Shown: positions 1 through 9,615, counted from the first letter of the stretch. The stretch is DNA of 64,000 nt from Chitinophaga caeni (GCF_002557795.1 NZ_CP023777.1:3915001-3979000), one strand, 5' to 3'. Translations and numbers: made by a program. The notes: a model not told the origin generated them from the letters alone.

Positions 1-304
1 TTATCAAGAATACTAAATCCCGGAAATAGATCACCGCGATAATTCCTACTCCCAGTTGTAATACAATCCTCGAAACACGGTTACGCTTCCACGGCATCCA
101 CCGGTTCAATAGTTTATGGATGAGGAACAGCATATACCAAACCAACTGGATAACAAGCAATAAAACGACGCTGGCATACAGGTGGTTCTTAACCGTCATC
201 GTAGGCATGAGCATGGATCGGATCCACCAGGATATCAGGATAACCACCAAGGTGATCGTCCAGCGCCAAAAGCGAGTTGAAGGATGATGGATTTCCGTAT
301 TCAT
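1..304 (-). CDS. N-terminal part of a multi-span membrane protein, possibly a LytS-type sensor kinase (cut by window edge)
   Basis: Reading from an ATG at 304 leftwards, 101 codons stay open to the window edge, so only the N-terminus is visible. It shows three strongly hydrophobic stretches at about residues 14-30, 42-62 and 82-101, separated by short basic loops with LLNRWMPWKRNR between the second and third. That loop pattern and spacing resemble the membrane-anchor part of Bacteroidota LytS/YesM-like histidine kinases, but the catalytic domain lies outside the window, so this is only a suggestion. The gene is divergent from the helicase gene at 572, with 267 bp between them. Confidence 0.5.
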   Translation of the reverse strand, partial: MNTEIHHPSTRFWRWTITLVVILISWWIRSMLMPTMTVKNHLYASVVLLLVIQLVWYMLFLIHKLLNRWMPWKRNRVSRIVLQLGVGIIAVIYFRDLVFLI

Positions 305-571
305 ATTCCCAAGATAATTGTTCCGATTAAAATTTTACGCTATGAACGAACAAACGGTAGTTTTTTAATTATAACTGCCGTTTTTGAGCTATAAAAATGT
401 TCTTGTTCCCTATTCTATAATTTTATCGGTACTAATTACGTTAATATCTTGTTATATTGCAACTTCTTAGGAGAAAACCCACGACAGTAACCGTATCGTT
501 TTTGATGCCCGGCATCATGCTCGAATACACTAATCAATTATAAGCGTAAGTTCAAATTTGAAGTCCAAAGT

Positions 572-3500
572 ATGGAAAGAGGCCAACAGACATTAATGGA
601 TTTTCTATCAACAGCACATGCCAACGGCACATTAACCGCCGACGATATCATTGCTTGTGTCATCCCCTTATTTAAAGGGGTGCTTACCCTTCATGAAGAT
701 GGAAAAGTATGGAACATTTTAGATGAACAGGCAATCCTAGTAAATCAACATCAACTTTTTATCAATCCAGCTGCCGCTATACTTCCAACGGTTGCCCCGG
801 AGCAACTATCACGTTTTGACGAGGTCGACTTGGAACATTTGGAAGTAGCGGAAAAATACGCCCGTGCTGAAAAGCAGGGAGAAGAACAGCAACAGGTACT
901 GGAAAATGCCAGGATACACCTGGCACCATTAGAGACATTAGACAGGGCTGCATATTTGCCCGGTTTCGCAAGCTTCGAACTACATTTAGGGCACCATGAT
1001 ACACGCTCCGATATATTTTCATTAGGCTTGATATTGGCGAGCCTTTCCCTCGCGTTAAACCTTTATGATGCAGATGATCTGACCACTTTCGTAAATAATC
1101 GCAAGCGCTTACTGGAACTGCAACCCAGGTTACACCCCGCTATCATATCCCTAATTATAGAAATGACCGAATTGCAGCCTGAAAAAAGGATTGCAAATCT
1201 AAAAGAAGTGATTTACCGGCTGGAAAATTTCAGGGATTTCAGCTCCAGCAACGCGGCGGAATTATCACCTCCCAATGGCTGGTTTAAAACGGTAAACACT
1301 ACCCGCGAAAGTTATATTTTAAGGAAATTAAGAAACAGGCTATTTGATACTAGCAGGAGAAACCGGTTGTTATATTATAAATCGAACTTAAGATTTGTCA
1401 ATTTAACGTTGAGCAGCGTACCGATGGTGGTACATGTTAAGAGTATTTCCGCGCATACCTTATTCACTTGGAACGAGCATCTTGCCCCCAGGTTATTACA
1501 GAAAAAGGAATTGGTACTCAACCAATATTTACGCTTCGAAGATCACCCTTATTTGCCCAATTCTCTGAATGCTATCAGGATCGAATGCCAAAGGGATATC
1601 CAGGAATACGGTTGTAGCCAATTAAAGATCGCGATCGCGTTCTTGGATTGGTTCAATATTAAAAGTGAAGACAGGGATGCCATTAAAAGTCCCCTGCTCT
1701 TGCTACCCGTATCGCTGAAAAAGAAAAAACATGTTTCGGAGGATCAATACCTCCTTACCGTGCAGCGTACAACGGCCGAAGTAAATCCCGTTCTCGCGAA
1801 TTATCTAAACGAGCTTTACGGCATACAACTACCGACCCATGTAGAATTGGATGATACTAGTTTATACCAATTTTACGAACTGATCCGTCAACAACTCGAA
1901 GGAAATAATAAAGGCATCGTGCTAAGTTACCAGGAGAAACCCAAGATAAACCTGGTCTTAGAATCTGCACAAAGAACGGTTGCTCAATACAGCCGTAGGT
2001 TTGGCTACCAAACGCCGCAATTGAAAGCGAGCTCGAAAGCGGCCAAACTGGAATTATTTGAACTCGCAGAAACAGCAACCAACATCTATCACTGGCAATT
2101 TGATACCTGCCATATCGTGCTGGGTAACTTCAATTACAAGAAGATGAGCTTGGTGCGGGACTACAATCAAATTTCAGAAGATAAAATCAAACACGAGGTC
2201 TTTGATCAACTTTTCAGTCCATTACCCAAACCGTTAACAACAAAAGAACAAACCGTACCTGCTCCCAAAGAATGGATGCACGTTGTAACAACCGACCCCA
2301 CGCAAGCCAAGGCTATCAACAGGAGCCGCGATGGTGAAAGCTACGTGATTCAAGGTCCGCCGGGAACCGGCAAAAGCCAAACCATTACCAACTTGATCGC
2401 AGATTTCATATCGAGGGATAAGCATATCTTGTTCGTTTGTGAAAAAAGGGCGGCCCTGGATGTTGTTTACCATCGGTTGAAGCAGCAGGGTTTGGATGAG
2501 CTTTGCTGTTATATACACGATAGCCAAGCTGATAAAAAAAGCTTCATTAAGAACCTGGAACAGACTTATAAAACATATACCTCCGACGTATTGGATGAAC
2601 ATAGCTTGCAGGTAAAAAGGGCGGCGGTTCTCCACACGATGGAGCAGCAGCTAGAATACTTGCAGGAATATCACGAGACCCAACTAGTTGTTCCCGGCTA
2701 TGCTTCAACATCTACCCGGGACCTGTTAGATGCCTTGATCGCCCTGCGTCCTTCATTGCAACCGCTATCTCCCAAACAGGAAGAAGCAATGCCCCACTAC
2801 CAAGATTGGGTGCAATTTGGACATATCATTCAGCAACTCGGTGAAGTATTGGAAGACAGCGGTTCTGCACCCATTTTTGCCGAGCACCCGCTGGCCAAGT
2901 TAAACGAAGATATCTTCGCACATGCGCAACCTATCGCTGAATTAGAAAAAAGACTTGGCCTAGCCAAGGTTACCTTAAACAAGGTACTACTTGCTTTAAG
3001 AGATTTACAGGTTGATGAACAATACCTAGATAGCATCGATAATTTGAAGGAGCTGGTGATGAACGCCACGTTGATGCTACCTTTAGCAGAACATAAAGCC
3101 ATCGCGATTATCGATCCGCAAAGTACGGCGGCAAAGGAGTTTCAACAACAACTCGACCAGTTGAAACTACAGCAAGAAAATCTTGCTGCCATCCAAGAAA
3201 CCAATAAGTCCTGGATTCAAAAGATCGATGAGAACACTGCACGGGAAGCATTAAAAATTGCAGAAGCGAAAGAACATACCATGCTGTCTTTCCTAGACGG
3301 AAAATGGCGCAGGATTAAACAATTAATTCAAAATAATTACAATTTTGAAGGGCAATCTTTAAGGCCGGATTCCAGTTTAATTTTACAGCAGCTCATCCAC
3401 GAATATGAAGCGGAAAAATCTCTAAACACGGTAAAACAAACACTGCATGAGGCTTATGGTTTCCAAAGTCCCGAAATGATGCTCCTAACATTGGATCGTT

Positions 3501-5854
3501 TGAGGATGCGGTTACACCATCCCGTTACACAATACTTGGTACACCACCCCGATGGTAATCAACTGACCTTGCGCCTATCCTTGTTGCAGCCCGATGTTAA
3601 CCAGATGGAAGATCAACTTAGGGCCTGTTTGCAACAAGTCGAGGGCAAGTCCATCCTGCAAATCGAAGATGAGCTTGAAAACATCGCCATGAACATCGGC
3701 ACGCTACCGGATCTGCTTCCAGCAATGGAGAATTATCTAAAGATGCCCGGGAAGCTAAAATCCGCGATCGGCACCATTCCATTTACCCCGAGGCAATTCG
3801 AAGCCGGGATGGCCCACAAATCTTTAAAACAGGTTTACCAGGATCATAAACAGTTTGCAGCGGCAGATAGCCAATCTTTGAATAAAAGCATCACGACATT
3901 GCACCAGGCGTATGAATCTTTACTACAGGTCAATGCTAACTTGATCAGGGCCCAGGTGCGAAAAAAATTCAATGAGCATCTTCAGCTCAGCGCACAATCC
4001 ACAACTACCCTTAGCGATGCACAGCGGGAATTTAAAAGGCATTACCTGGAGGGCCGGAAAATTCTTGAGAATGAATTTTCCAAGTCCATGAGATATAAAA
4101 GCATCCGAGAATTGGCATCTAAAGAAAGCGGGGCCGTACTTAAGGACCTGAAACCGGTTTGGCTGATGAGTCCCTTGAGTGTAAGCGATTCCCTGCCAAT
4201 TGATACCCAGTTCTTTGACGCCGTTATCTTCGATGAGGCTAGCCAAATCCGGTTGGAAGAAGGGATCCCTGCCCTATTCCGAGCCCCTCAATGCATAATC
4301 GTCGGAGATGATAAACAAATGCCGCCGACAGATTTCTTTTCCTCGAAAGGGATTGATAAAGATGATCTCGACATTGCACAGGAAGATTCATGGCAAGATA
4401 TTCTTTCCCATGATACGGAAAGTTTACTAGCACAGGCTGCACATAAGATGCAGAAAGTGATGTTGGGCTGGCATTACCGTAGCCAGTACGAAACATTGAT
4501 CAACTTCAGTAACCATGCTTTTTATAATGGAGAACTGCTAACCGTTCCGGATCGCGCGGTACACCATCAACCCAAGGAACCTATTGTAGCGAATAGCGCT
4601 GCTGAAGGACTCCTGCATGCAGGAGCGCTTTATGACAGGAGCATCAGCTTCCATTTCCAACAAGGCGCGGTGTATGAGAAACAAGCCAACCAGAGGGAAG
4701 CTCAATACATAGCGGAATTAGTTCGTAGTTTGCTGCGAAAACAAGTTAAGGAAAGTATCGGCATTGTAGCATTTAGCCAACAACAACAGTCGGCTATCGA
4801 AAGTGCCTTGGATGCCTTGGCTAAAATTGATCCCGCTTTCGATGATCAATTAGACGAGGCAAGGTTGCGGGTAGAAAACGATCAATTTACCGGGCTGTTC
4901 GTAAAGAACCTTGAAAATGTGCAGGGAGATGAAAGGGATATCATTATCATTTCCATTTGCTTTGCAAAAGCCGCAAATGGAAAAATGTCGATGAACTTCG
5001 GCCCTATCAATAAAAAAGGTGGGGAAAAGCGCTTGAACGTTATCTTTAGCAGGGCTAAAAAGCATATAGCCGTAATCAGCAGTATACGGCATGAACAAAT
5101 TACTAACGACTTCAACGCTGGCGCTAATTATTTGAAAAGGTTCCTCCATTATGCCGAGAGCATTAGTCTTGGGCAAATGTCAATAGCGAATCAAATACTT
5201 GGTAAAGTACATACACAAGCAGCCAACGGCGGATTTCCAGGTCATAATATTATCCTTCAACAGATCAACCACCACCTGCAACAACTGGGATATGTTACCC
5301 AATCGCAAGTTGGGCAATCAGGATTTAAATGTTCCCTTGCCATAAAGGCTGCCGAAACGGATCAACAGTATGCATTGGCAATCATGATTGATGATGAACA
5401 ACATTATCAACACCCGGATGTAATGGAATTATATTATCAAAGGCCCGCCCTAATGGAATCATTCGGCTGGCGTACCATGTTGGTTTTAGCTAAAGATTGG
5501 CTGCATCAACCCAAACAGGTCATGGATAATATCCTGCACCATTTGCACAACGATCCGTCCTATAAGCCGGGCGATACCCATACGGAAGCTGCGCTATCAA
5601 ATTCCATATCCCTGGGTGTGTATGAAAACTTGGATTTTACAAGGTATATATTAGAACAGGCGCCGCATTCATTTTATTGGGAAATTGCAGTGGAGGCGCA
5701 AAAAGTTATTACCCGTTCCGGCAAAGCAGGCACGAAAGGACAGGTACAGGTAAAAACGATGCCTTCCCCGGCAGAAGCTAATCAATACCGGTACCAATTA
5801 ATTCAATTAAAATTATCCGAAGGATATCAACCCGCGGCATTCCAACAACATTAA
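572..5854 (+). CDS. Pseudokinase-like / DUF4011 / superfamily 1 helicase protein with degenerate REase-like C-terminus
   Basis: A 1760-residue COG1112-type protein. Residues about 8-222 resemble the C-lobe of a Ser/Thr kinase: LHEDG at 40-44, SDIFSLG at 146-152 (the D-x-x-S-x-G region) and PEKRI at 203-207. The catalytic HRD and DFG motifs are not recognisable and the ATP-binding N-lobe is absent. A DUF4011-like region follows, then an SF1 helicase core: Walker A GPPGTGKS near residue 595, Walker B DEAS near 1220, GDDKQMPPT near 1244, and the C-terminal helicase motifs QGDERD near 1451 and FSRAKKH near 1489. The last 180 residues match the layout of the Vsr/MTES_1575-type nuclease domain, ending in GWRTMLVLAKDW. 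The usual acidic residues seem replaced (CSLAI, AIMIDD). The frame is open back to a stop at 503 but contains no ATG, GTG or TTG upstream of 572. Related helicase-kinase fusions occur in Mokosh anti-phage systems, so defence is possible but unproven. Confidence 0.85.
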   Translation: MERGQQTLMDFLSTAHANGTLTADDIIACVIPLFKGVLTLHEDGKVWNILDEQAILVNQHQLFINPAAAILPTVAPEQLSRFDEVDLEHLEVAEKYARAEKQGEEQQQVLENARIHLAPLETLDRAAYLPGFASFELHLGHHDTRSDIFSLGLILASLSLALNLYDADDLTTFVNNRKRLLELQPRLHPAIISLIIEMTELQPEKRIANLKEVIYRLENFRDFSSSNAAELSPPNGWFKTVNTTRESYILRKLRNRLFDTSRRNRLLYYKSNLRFVNLTLSSVPMVVHVKSISAHTLFTWNEHLAPRLLQKKELVLNQYLRFEDHPYLPNSLNAIRIECQRDIQEYGCSQLKIAIAFLDWFNIKSEDRDAIKSPLLLLPVSLKKKKHVSEDQYLLTVQRTTAEVNPVLANYLNELYGIQLPTHVELDDTSLYQFYELIRQQLEGNNKGIVLSYQEKPKINLVLESAQRTVAQYSRRFGYQTPQLKASSKAAKLELFELAETATNIYHWQFDTCHIVLGNFNYKKMSLVRDYNQISEDKIKHEVFDQLFSPLPKPLTTKEQTVPAPKEWMHVVTTDPTQAKAINRSRDGESYVIQGPPGTGKSQTITNLIADFISRDKHILFVCEKRAALDVVYHRLKQQGLDELCCYIHDSQADKKSFIKNLEQTYKTYTSDVLDEHSLQVKRAAVLHTMEQQLEYLQEYHETQLVVPGYASTSTRDLLDALIALRPSLQPLSPKQEEAMPHYQDWVQFGHIIQQLGEVLEDSGSAPIFAEHPLAKLNEDIFAHAQPIAELEKRLGLAKVTLNKVLLALRDLQVDEQYLDSIDNLKELVMNATLMLPLAEHKAIAIIDPQSTAAKEFQQQLDQLKLQQENLAAIQETNKSWIQKIDENTAREALKIAEAKEHTMLSFLDGKWRRIKQLIQNNYNFEGQSLRPDSSLILQQLIHEYEAEKSLNTVKQTLHEAYGFQSPEMMLLTLDRLRMRLHHPVTQYLVHHPDGNQLTLRLSLLQPDVNQMEDQLRACLQQVEGKSILQIEDELENIAMNIGTLPDLLPAMENYLKMPGKLKSAIGTIPFTPRQFEAGMAHKSLKQVYQDHKQFAAADSQSLNKSITTLHQAYESLLQVNANLIRAQVRKKFNEHLQLSAQSTTTLSDAQREFKRHYLEGRKILENEFSKSMRYKSIRELASKESGAVLKDLKPVWLMSPLSVSDSLPIDTQFFDAVIFDEASQIRLEEGIPALFRAPQCIIVGDDKQMPPTDFFSSKGIDKDDLDIAQEDSWQDILSHDTESLLAQAAHKMQKVMLGWHYRSQYETLINFSNHAFYNGELLTVPDRAVHHQPKEPIVANSAAEGLLHAGALYDRSISFHFQQGAVYEKQANQREAQYIAELVRSLLRKQVKESIGIVAFSQQQQSAIESALDALAKIDPAFDDQLDEARLRVENDQFTGLFVKNLENVQGDERDIIIISICFAKAANGKMSMNFGPINKKGGEKRLNVIFSRAKKHIAVISSIRHEQITNDFNAGANYLKRFLHYAESISLGQMSIANQILGKVHTQAANGGFPGHNIILQQINHHLQQLGYVTQSQVGQSGFKCSLAIKAAETDQQYALAIMIDDEQHYQHPDVMELYYQRPALMESFGWRTMLVLAKDWLHQPKQVMDNILHHLHNDPSYKPGDTHTEAALSNSISLGVYENLDFTRYILEQAPHSFYWEIAVEAQKVITRSGKAGTKGQVQVKTMPSPAEANQYRYQLIQLKLSEGYQPAAFQQH

Positions 5855-7218
5855 TATTGGATGACCTGGTTGGTATGCAGGTTCGCATATTGCTGGATTA
5901 GATGCATGATATATTCAGAATCCGGGTATTGGATAAGTTGGGATTTAACCGTTTCGATATCATCTAAAGCATCTTCTTTAGGGATATAGCCCATACCGTA
6001 AAAACTTCCCTTTTCAACTAGGATGCAGCTTTTATGATCTAACCTGATGCCTTGATCTAGTATTATGTATGATTGCAAACCCGATTCTACAAAGGCAATT
6101 GCATCCAGTACTTTTTTATTGTAAGATCCCGGGGATTCCAATTTTTCACAAGCGCCTTCGCAGGTTTGCTCCTTTCTGCCGGAGCAAGGTTGCAAATCGG
6201 ATTGTAAATAGCATAATTTGTGGCAAAGGTTAAACTGCTTTACTAATTGAATCAACCGGTTTCTACCTTCAATGTAAAGGTTGCAACCGAGGATTTGTTT
6301 CATATGTTTGCGCTTCCTTTCCAAGGCTAGCCTTAAATAGCCTTGTTGATCTTCGAAACAATACAAACCGTACTTGGCCTCCACCCTCTTTTGAGCCCGG
6401 TTATATTCTGGCCATAAGCGTTTTATCTCGATAGATTCCAAGATAAAGGCCATCAATTCAGTAGCCGTAACTTGGTAAGTAATCTTATAAATATTCCGCA
6501 AAAAACCTTGCCGCTGCGGGCCGATGTTAGTTCCAACGAAATGACTTTGAACCCTTTTCTTTATGTTTACCGCTTTACCAACATAAATAACCTTATCCTT
6601 TTCATTATGAAAATAGTATACACCGGGAACGGCAGGTAAATCCAGTAAGTAAGCAGCGGGTAAATTGGCGGGTAATACCTGTTCACGGCTACCTGCTTTA
6701 AGTGCAAGTTCTATAGCGCCATTCGTATCGTTGGACAATATTTTCTCGAACAAAAGTACCGTAGCCGCAGCATCTCCACCTGCCCTATGCCGATTTTCAA
6801 TGGGTATTTCCAATTGCCTGCATAAATTTCCCAAGCTATATGAAGGAAACCCCGGGAACACTTTTCTGCTCAACCTAACGGTACAGAGCTTTTTAGATTG
6901 CCAGGAATAGCCCGCCCTTTCCAACTCGTGTTTCACGAAAGAATAATCGAAGTTCACATGATGCGCTACGAATATGTTACCTTCCAATATTTCAAAAATA
7001 TCCTTGGCAATATCCTTGAATTGGGGCGCTTGTTCCAACATCTCATCCGTGATCCCTGTTAAAGCTTGAATATGCCTTGGTACCGGCATACCTGGATCTA
7101 CCAAACTGTGGAATGTTTGTACCACCTTCTCCCCATCGTGAATAAAAATGGCTATTTCAGTGATGCCGCTAGCGCTGGCATGCCCTCCCGTGGTTTCTAT
7201 ATCGACTATTGCATACAT
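5851..7218 (-). CDS. DEDDh 3'-5' exonuclease fused to a UvrC-like GIY-YIG nuclease
   Basis: A 455-residue two-nuclease fusion. The N-terminal DnaQ/epsilon-like DEDDh exonuclease shows D6 and E8 in VDIETT, a further Asp in HHVNFDYSF, and the closing H...D in HRAGGDAAAT. A GIY-YIG domain follows, with PGVYYF and VIYVGKA about 20 residues apart. The C-terminal third carries PCSGRKEQTCEGAC, whose C-x7-C-x3-C spacing matches cysteines that bind a 4Fe-4S cluster in UvrC. Exonuclease-GIY-YIG fusions of this layout are known in several phyla, and the closest characterised relatives are Cho/UvrC incision nucleases, so DNA repair or processing is the likely role. The open frame extends to a TTG at 7227, but the ATG at 7218 begins exactly at the exonuclease MYAIVDIE motif and is preferred. 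The 3' end overlaps the convergent helicase gene by 4 bp. Confidence 0.85.
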   Translation of the reverse strand: MYAIVDIETTGGHASASGITEIAIFIHDGEKVVQTFHSLVDPGMPVPRHIQALTGITDEMLEQAPQFKDIAKDIFEILEGNIFVAHHVNFDYSFVKHELERAGYSWQSKKLCTVRLSRKVFPGFPSYSLGNLCRQLEIPIENRHRAGGDAAATVLLFEKILSNDTNGAIELALKAGSREQVLPANLPAAYLLDLPAVPGVYYFHNEKDKVIYVGKAVNIKKRVQSHFVGTNIGPQRQGFLRNIYKITYQVTATELMAFILESIEIKRLWPEYNRAQKRVEAKYGLYCFEDQQGYLRLALERKRKHMKQILGCNLYIEGRNRLIQLVKQFNLCHKLCYLQSDLQPCSGRKEQTCEGACEKLESPGSYNKKVLDAIAFVESGLQSYIILDQGIRLDHKSCILVEKGSFYGMGYIPKEDALDDIETVKSQLIQYPDSEYIMHLIQQYANLHTNQVIQY

Positions 7219-7266
7219 GGGCGACAAATATAATTATTTTACTAATAATTTTAGCAAAATCAATAT

Positions 7267-8421
7267 TTACTGTCCTTGCTGGTATAACCAATAAATTACG
7301 CCGATCGCCGCCAGAATGGATATAACAAGGAAGAAAATTTTCCAGAAACTATAAGGTCTCTCCCCGATTACTTCGCCTGTACAGGCATTAATATAAAAAT
7401 TGTATAATTTCTTGTTGAAATGGTAACTACTGATCCAAACCGGTAATAAAGTGTATTGGATTTTCACATCGTGGAAGTTTGTATCATATCCATCCACCCT
7501 TTGTACATCCCCACCGATGTCTTGGCAAATAGATTGATAAATAAACGCGTCCATTCTACGTTGGGCGTCTTTATAAGCCTGTGGTGGCTCCACCTGGTAT
7601 ATTTCCGCTTTAAAACCACTTAAGTAACGTTCATCGAAAGGTCGAAATTTTTGAATATTCCAAGGCTCTAATTTCTCTTCGACTGATTTATCGATCGATT
7701 GGCTGGCTTTGACCAACATATCACGGAATTGCTCGAATACCGTCCCTCTAGCATGGTACCAACGTGTATGACGTACCTGCCTTGTTCTCGCTTCCTGCCT
7801 ACCGTTGACCGTAACGTAATACGTTTCCGTTACGTAATAATATTCCCCGCGCTGCCCTTCATACGGCGTTGTGGTATCTGCATCGAAATTCCAATATGGT
7901 AAGTATATGCCTTGCAACTTATTAGTGCCGTGAAACTCCTTCGTATTTTTAACCAAGGCATCCGGGGCAAACCAAAGCCCTTTAAGCCAGGATTTGAATA
8001 ATTGCAATGCCTGTTTATTATCGATCATAAAGGGTAAGACCGCATTCGGCTCGCGAACTTCTTTCAACTCCGATTGATCTATCACGAGTGGCGCTGCGCA
8101 GAAAGGGCAACTGTCGGCTAAAATACCTTGGCGCAAGGTGGTGCTGGCCCCACAATTTTTGCAACTCACAATCATTGCCTGGGTCGTTTTACCTACTTTC
8201 AAATTGGTGGCATCGAGGTATTCTTCGTAAGGATCCTTGGTGAGTTCCGTCGTTATTGTTCCCGGCTTCTCAACTGTCGATGTGTTTTGCGGGATCGTAT
8301 TTTCCGTGCCACAATATTCGCAACGGAGGTGATCCGTGCCGGGTTGGTAATGTAAAATTGCACCGCAATTGGCACAGGTAAGGGTATCTATTACTTCACT
8401 ATTCTTTTCTTCGAAAGCCAT
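7267..8421 (-). CDS. Double zinc-ribbon protein with a C-terminal membrane anchor (YdjG-like)
   Basis: A 384-residue protein with two zinc ribbons in its first 120 residues: CANCG...CEYCG and CKNCG...CPFC. A middle region rich in aromatic residues follows, and one C-terminal membrane span near residues 360-379 (IFFLVISILAAIGVIYWLY) ends the protein, so most of it should face the cytoplasm. It lies 63 bp downstream of the SPFH gene on the same strand. Zinc-ribbon/SPFH gene pairs occur in many bacteria. In Bacillus subtilis the related YdjG and YdjI belong to a membrane complex that recruits PspA, so a membrane-stress or membrane-organisation role is inferred here. No PspA homologue is visible in this window. 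The exact function is unknown. Confidence 0.75.
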   Translation of the reverse strand: MAFEEKNSEVIDTLTCANCGAILHYQPGTDHLRCEYCGTENTIPQNTSTVEKPGTITTELTKDPYEEYLDATNLKVGKTTQAMIVSCKNCGASTTLRQGILADSCPFCAAPLVIDQSELKEVREPNAVLPFMIDNKQALQLFKSWLKGLWFAPDALVKNTKEFHGTNKLQGIYLPYWNFDADTTTPYEGQRGEYYYVTETYYVTVNGRQEARTRQVRHTRWYHARGTVFEQFRDMLVKASQSIDKSVEEKLEPWNIQKFRPFDERYLSGFKAEIYQVEPPQAYKDAQRRMDAFIYQSICQDIGGDVQRVDGYDTNFHDVKIQYTLLPVWISSYHFNKKLYNFYINACTGEVIGERPYSFWKIFFLVISILAAIGVIYWLYQQGQ

Positions 8422-8447
8422 AATCTAATCTGGTGGGTAAGTGCATC

Positions 8448-8470
8448 GTCCCGGCGCTAGGAACCGGGAC
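8448..8470. other. Intercistronic hairpin between SPFH and zinc-ribbon genes
   Basis: GTCCCGG (8448-8454) and CCGGGAC (8464-8470) form a perfect 7-bp GC-rich stem with a 9-nt loop in the 63-bp gap. No T-run follows on the minus strand, so it looks more like an mRNA processing or partial attenuation element than a full terminator. Confidence 0.4.
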
Positions 8471-8484
8471 TAGCAATCAAGTAT

Positions 8485-9615
8485 TTATGCTCCCGGGATG
8501 GGAGGCGGCGTATTATTAAATAATTCGGCAACTGTTTGAATAGCTGACGCAGCCGTCCAATTTGCCATTCCTTGCTTCCAAAGAAGGGTATCACGGGTAA
8601 GGGTTCCTTGCGCGATCATTTCCCGAAGCTGGTCTACCGTGAAGGGCCCGGCCTGCTGACCGTTCATAGCGGCGAAATAGCTTTCCTGACCAGGTATAGG
8701 TGGCGGTCCCTGCTGTTGACCTTGCGGCATGCCCGAGTTAGGATTGAACTGGTTCTGCTGGAACATCCCGGCCATTTGTCCGCCCATTGCCATACCTAAA
8801 CCAGCGCCCATACCCATCCCGGCCACTCCGCCATCGCCACCTTGTTTAGCAGCGGCTTCCATAGCATTAGCAGCTTGGAATTGCGCGTAAGCACCGAGAT
8901 TCCCCACTATTCCCATGCTGCTTCTCTTATCGAGCGCGGCTTCTACCTCTGGTGGTAAGGAAACGTTTTCTATCAAAAATTTGGTCAGGTTCAGACCCAG
9001 TTCTTTAAATTCTTCCTGGATTTTCCCGGTAATAATCGTTGAAACTTCGTCATAGTTAGCGGCGATATCCAGCACCGGGATCTTGGATTCGGCGATAGCG
9101 TCCATCCCGCGTGTTACGGCGAGGTTACGAAGTTGCTCGTTAATATCTTCAACGGTAAAACTCGGGTTGGTAGCAGAAACTTCTTTCAGGAATATAGCGG
9201 CATCCTCCACGCGGAAGGCGTAATTACCGAAAGCCCGCAACCTTACGGGACCAAATTCCGCATCACGTAACATGATGGGGTTCTTAGTACCCCATTTTTG
9301 GTTCACGAACTGCCGGGTACTCACGAAGAATACATCTACTTTAAAAGGACTATCAAAACCGTATTTCCAACCTTTCAAGGTTGTTAAAATCGGCATATTT
9401 TGCGTGGTAAGGGTGTACATGCCCGGTTCGAACACATCGGCAATTTGTCCCTCGTTCATGAATACGGCCACCTGCGACTCCCGCACGGTCAGCTTCGCAT
9501 TCATCTTGATCTCGTCCTGGTAACGGGGAAACTTCCATACGATGGTATCATTAGTGGAATCAACCCACTCAATAATATCAATAAACTCATTCCTTAATTT
9601 GTCAAATAGGCCCAT
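8485..9615 (-). CDS. SPFH-domain protein with C-terminal GYF_2 domain (YdjI / 'virion core protein' type)
   Basis: A 376-residue protein. The N-terminal two thirds match the bacterial SPFH (band-7-like) family often labelled virion core protein: MGLFDKLRNEFIDIIEWVD at the start, then the FGNYAFRVEDAAIFLKEV and LTKFLIENVSLPPEVE segments. A low-complexity Gly/Met/Gln linker follows (GMGMGAGLGMAMGGQ, then PQGQQQGPPPIPGQ). The last 65 residues form a GYF_2 domain (YFAAMNGQQAGPFTVDQLRE ... LLWKQGMANW), a fold that binds proline-rich or partner peptides. SPFH proteins oligomerise on membranes; this one has no obvious N-terminal membrane span. It is the first gene of a probable two-gene operon with the zinc-ribbon membrane protein, which may be its membrane partner. 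Confidence 0.85.
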   Translation of the reverse strand: MGLFDKLRNEFIDIIEWVDSTNDTIVWKFPRYQDEIKMNAKLTVRESQVAVFMNEGQIADVFEPGMYTLTTQNMPILTTLKGWKYGFDSPFKVDVFFVSTRQFVNQKWGTKNPIMLRDAEFGPVRLRAFGNYAFRVEDAAIFLKEVSATNPSFTVEDINEQLRNLAVTRGMDAIAESKIPVLDIAANYDEVSTIITGKIQEEFKELGLNLTKFLIENVSLPPEVEAALDKRSSMGIVGNLGAYAQFQAANAMEAAAKQGGDGGVAGMGMGAGLGMAMGGQMAGMFQQNQFNPNSGMPQGQQQGPPPIPGQESYFAAMNGQQAGPFTVDQLREMIAQGTLTRDTLLWKQGMANWTAASAIQTVAELFNNTPPPIPGA

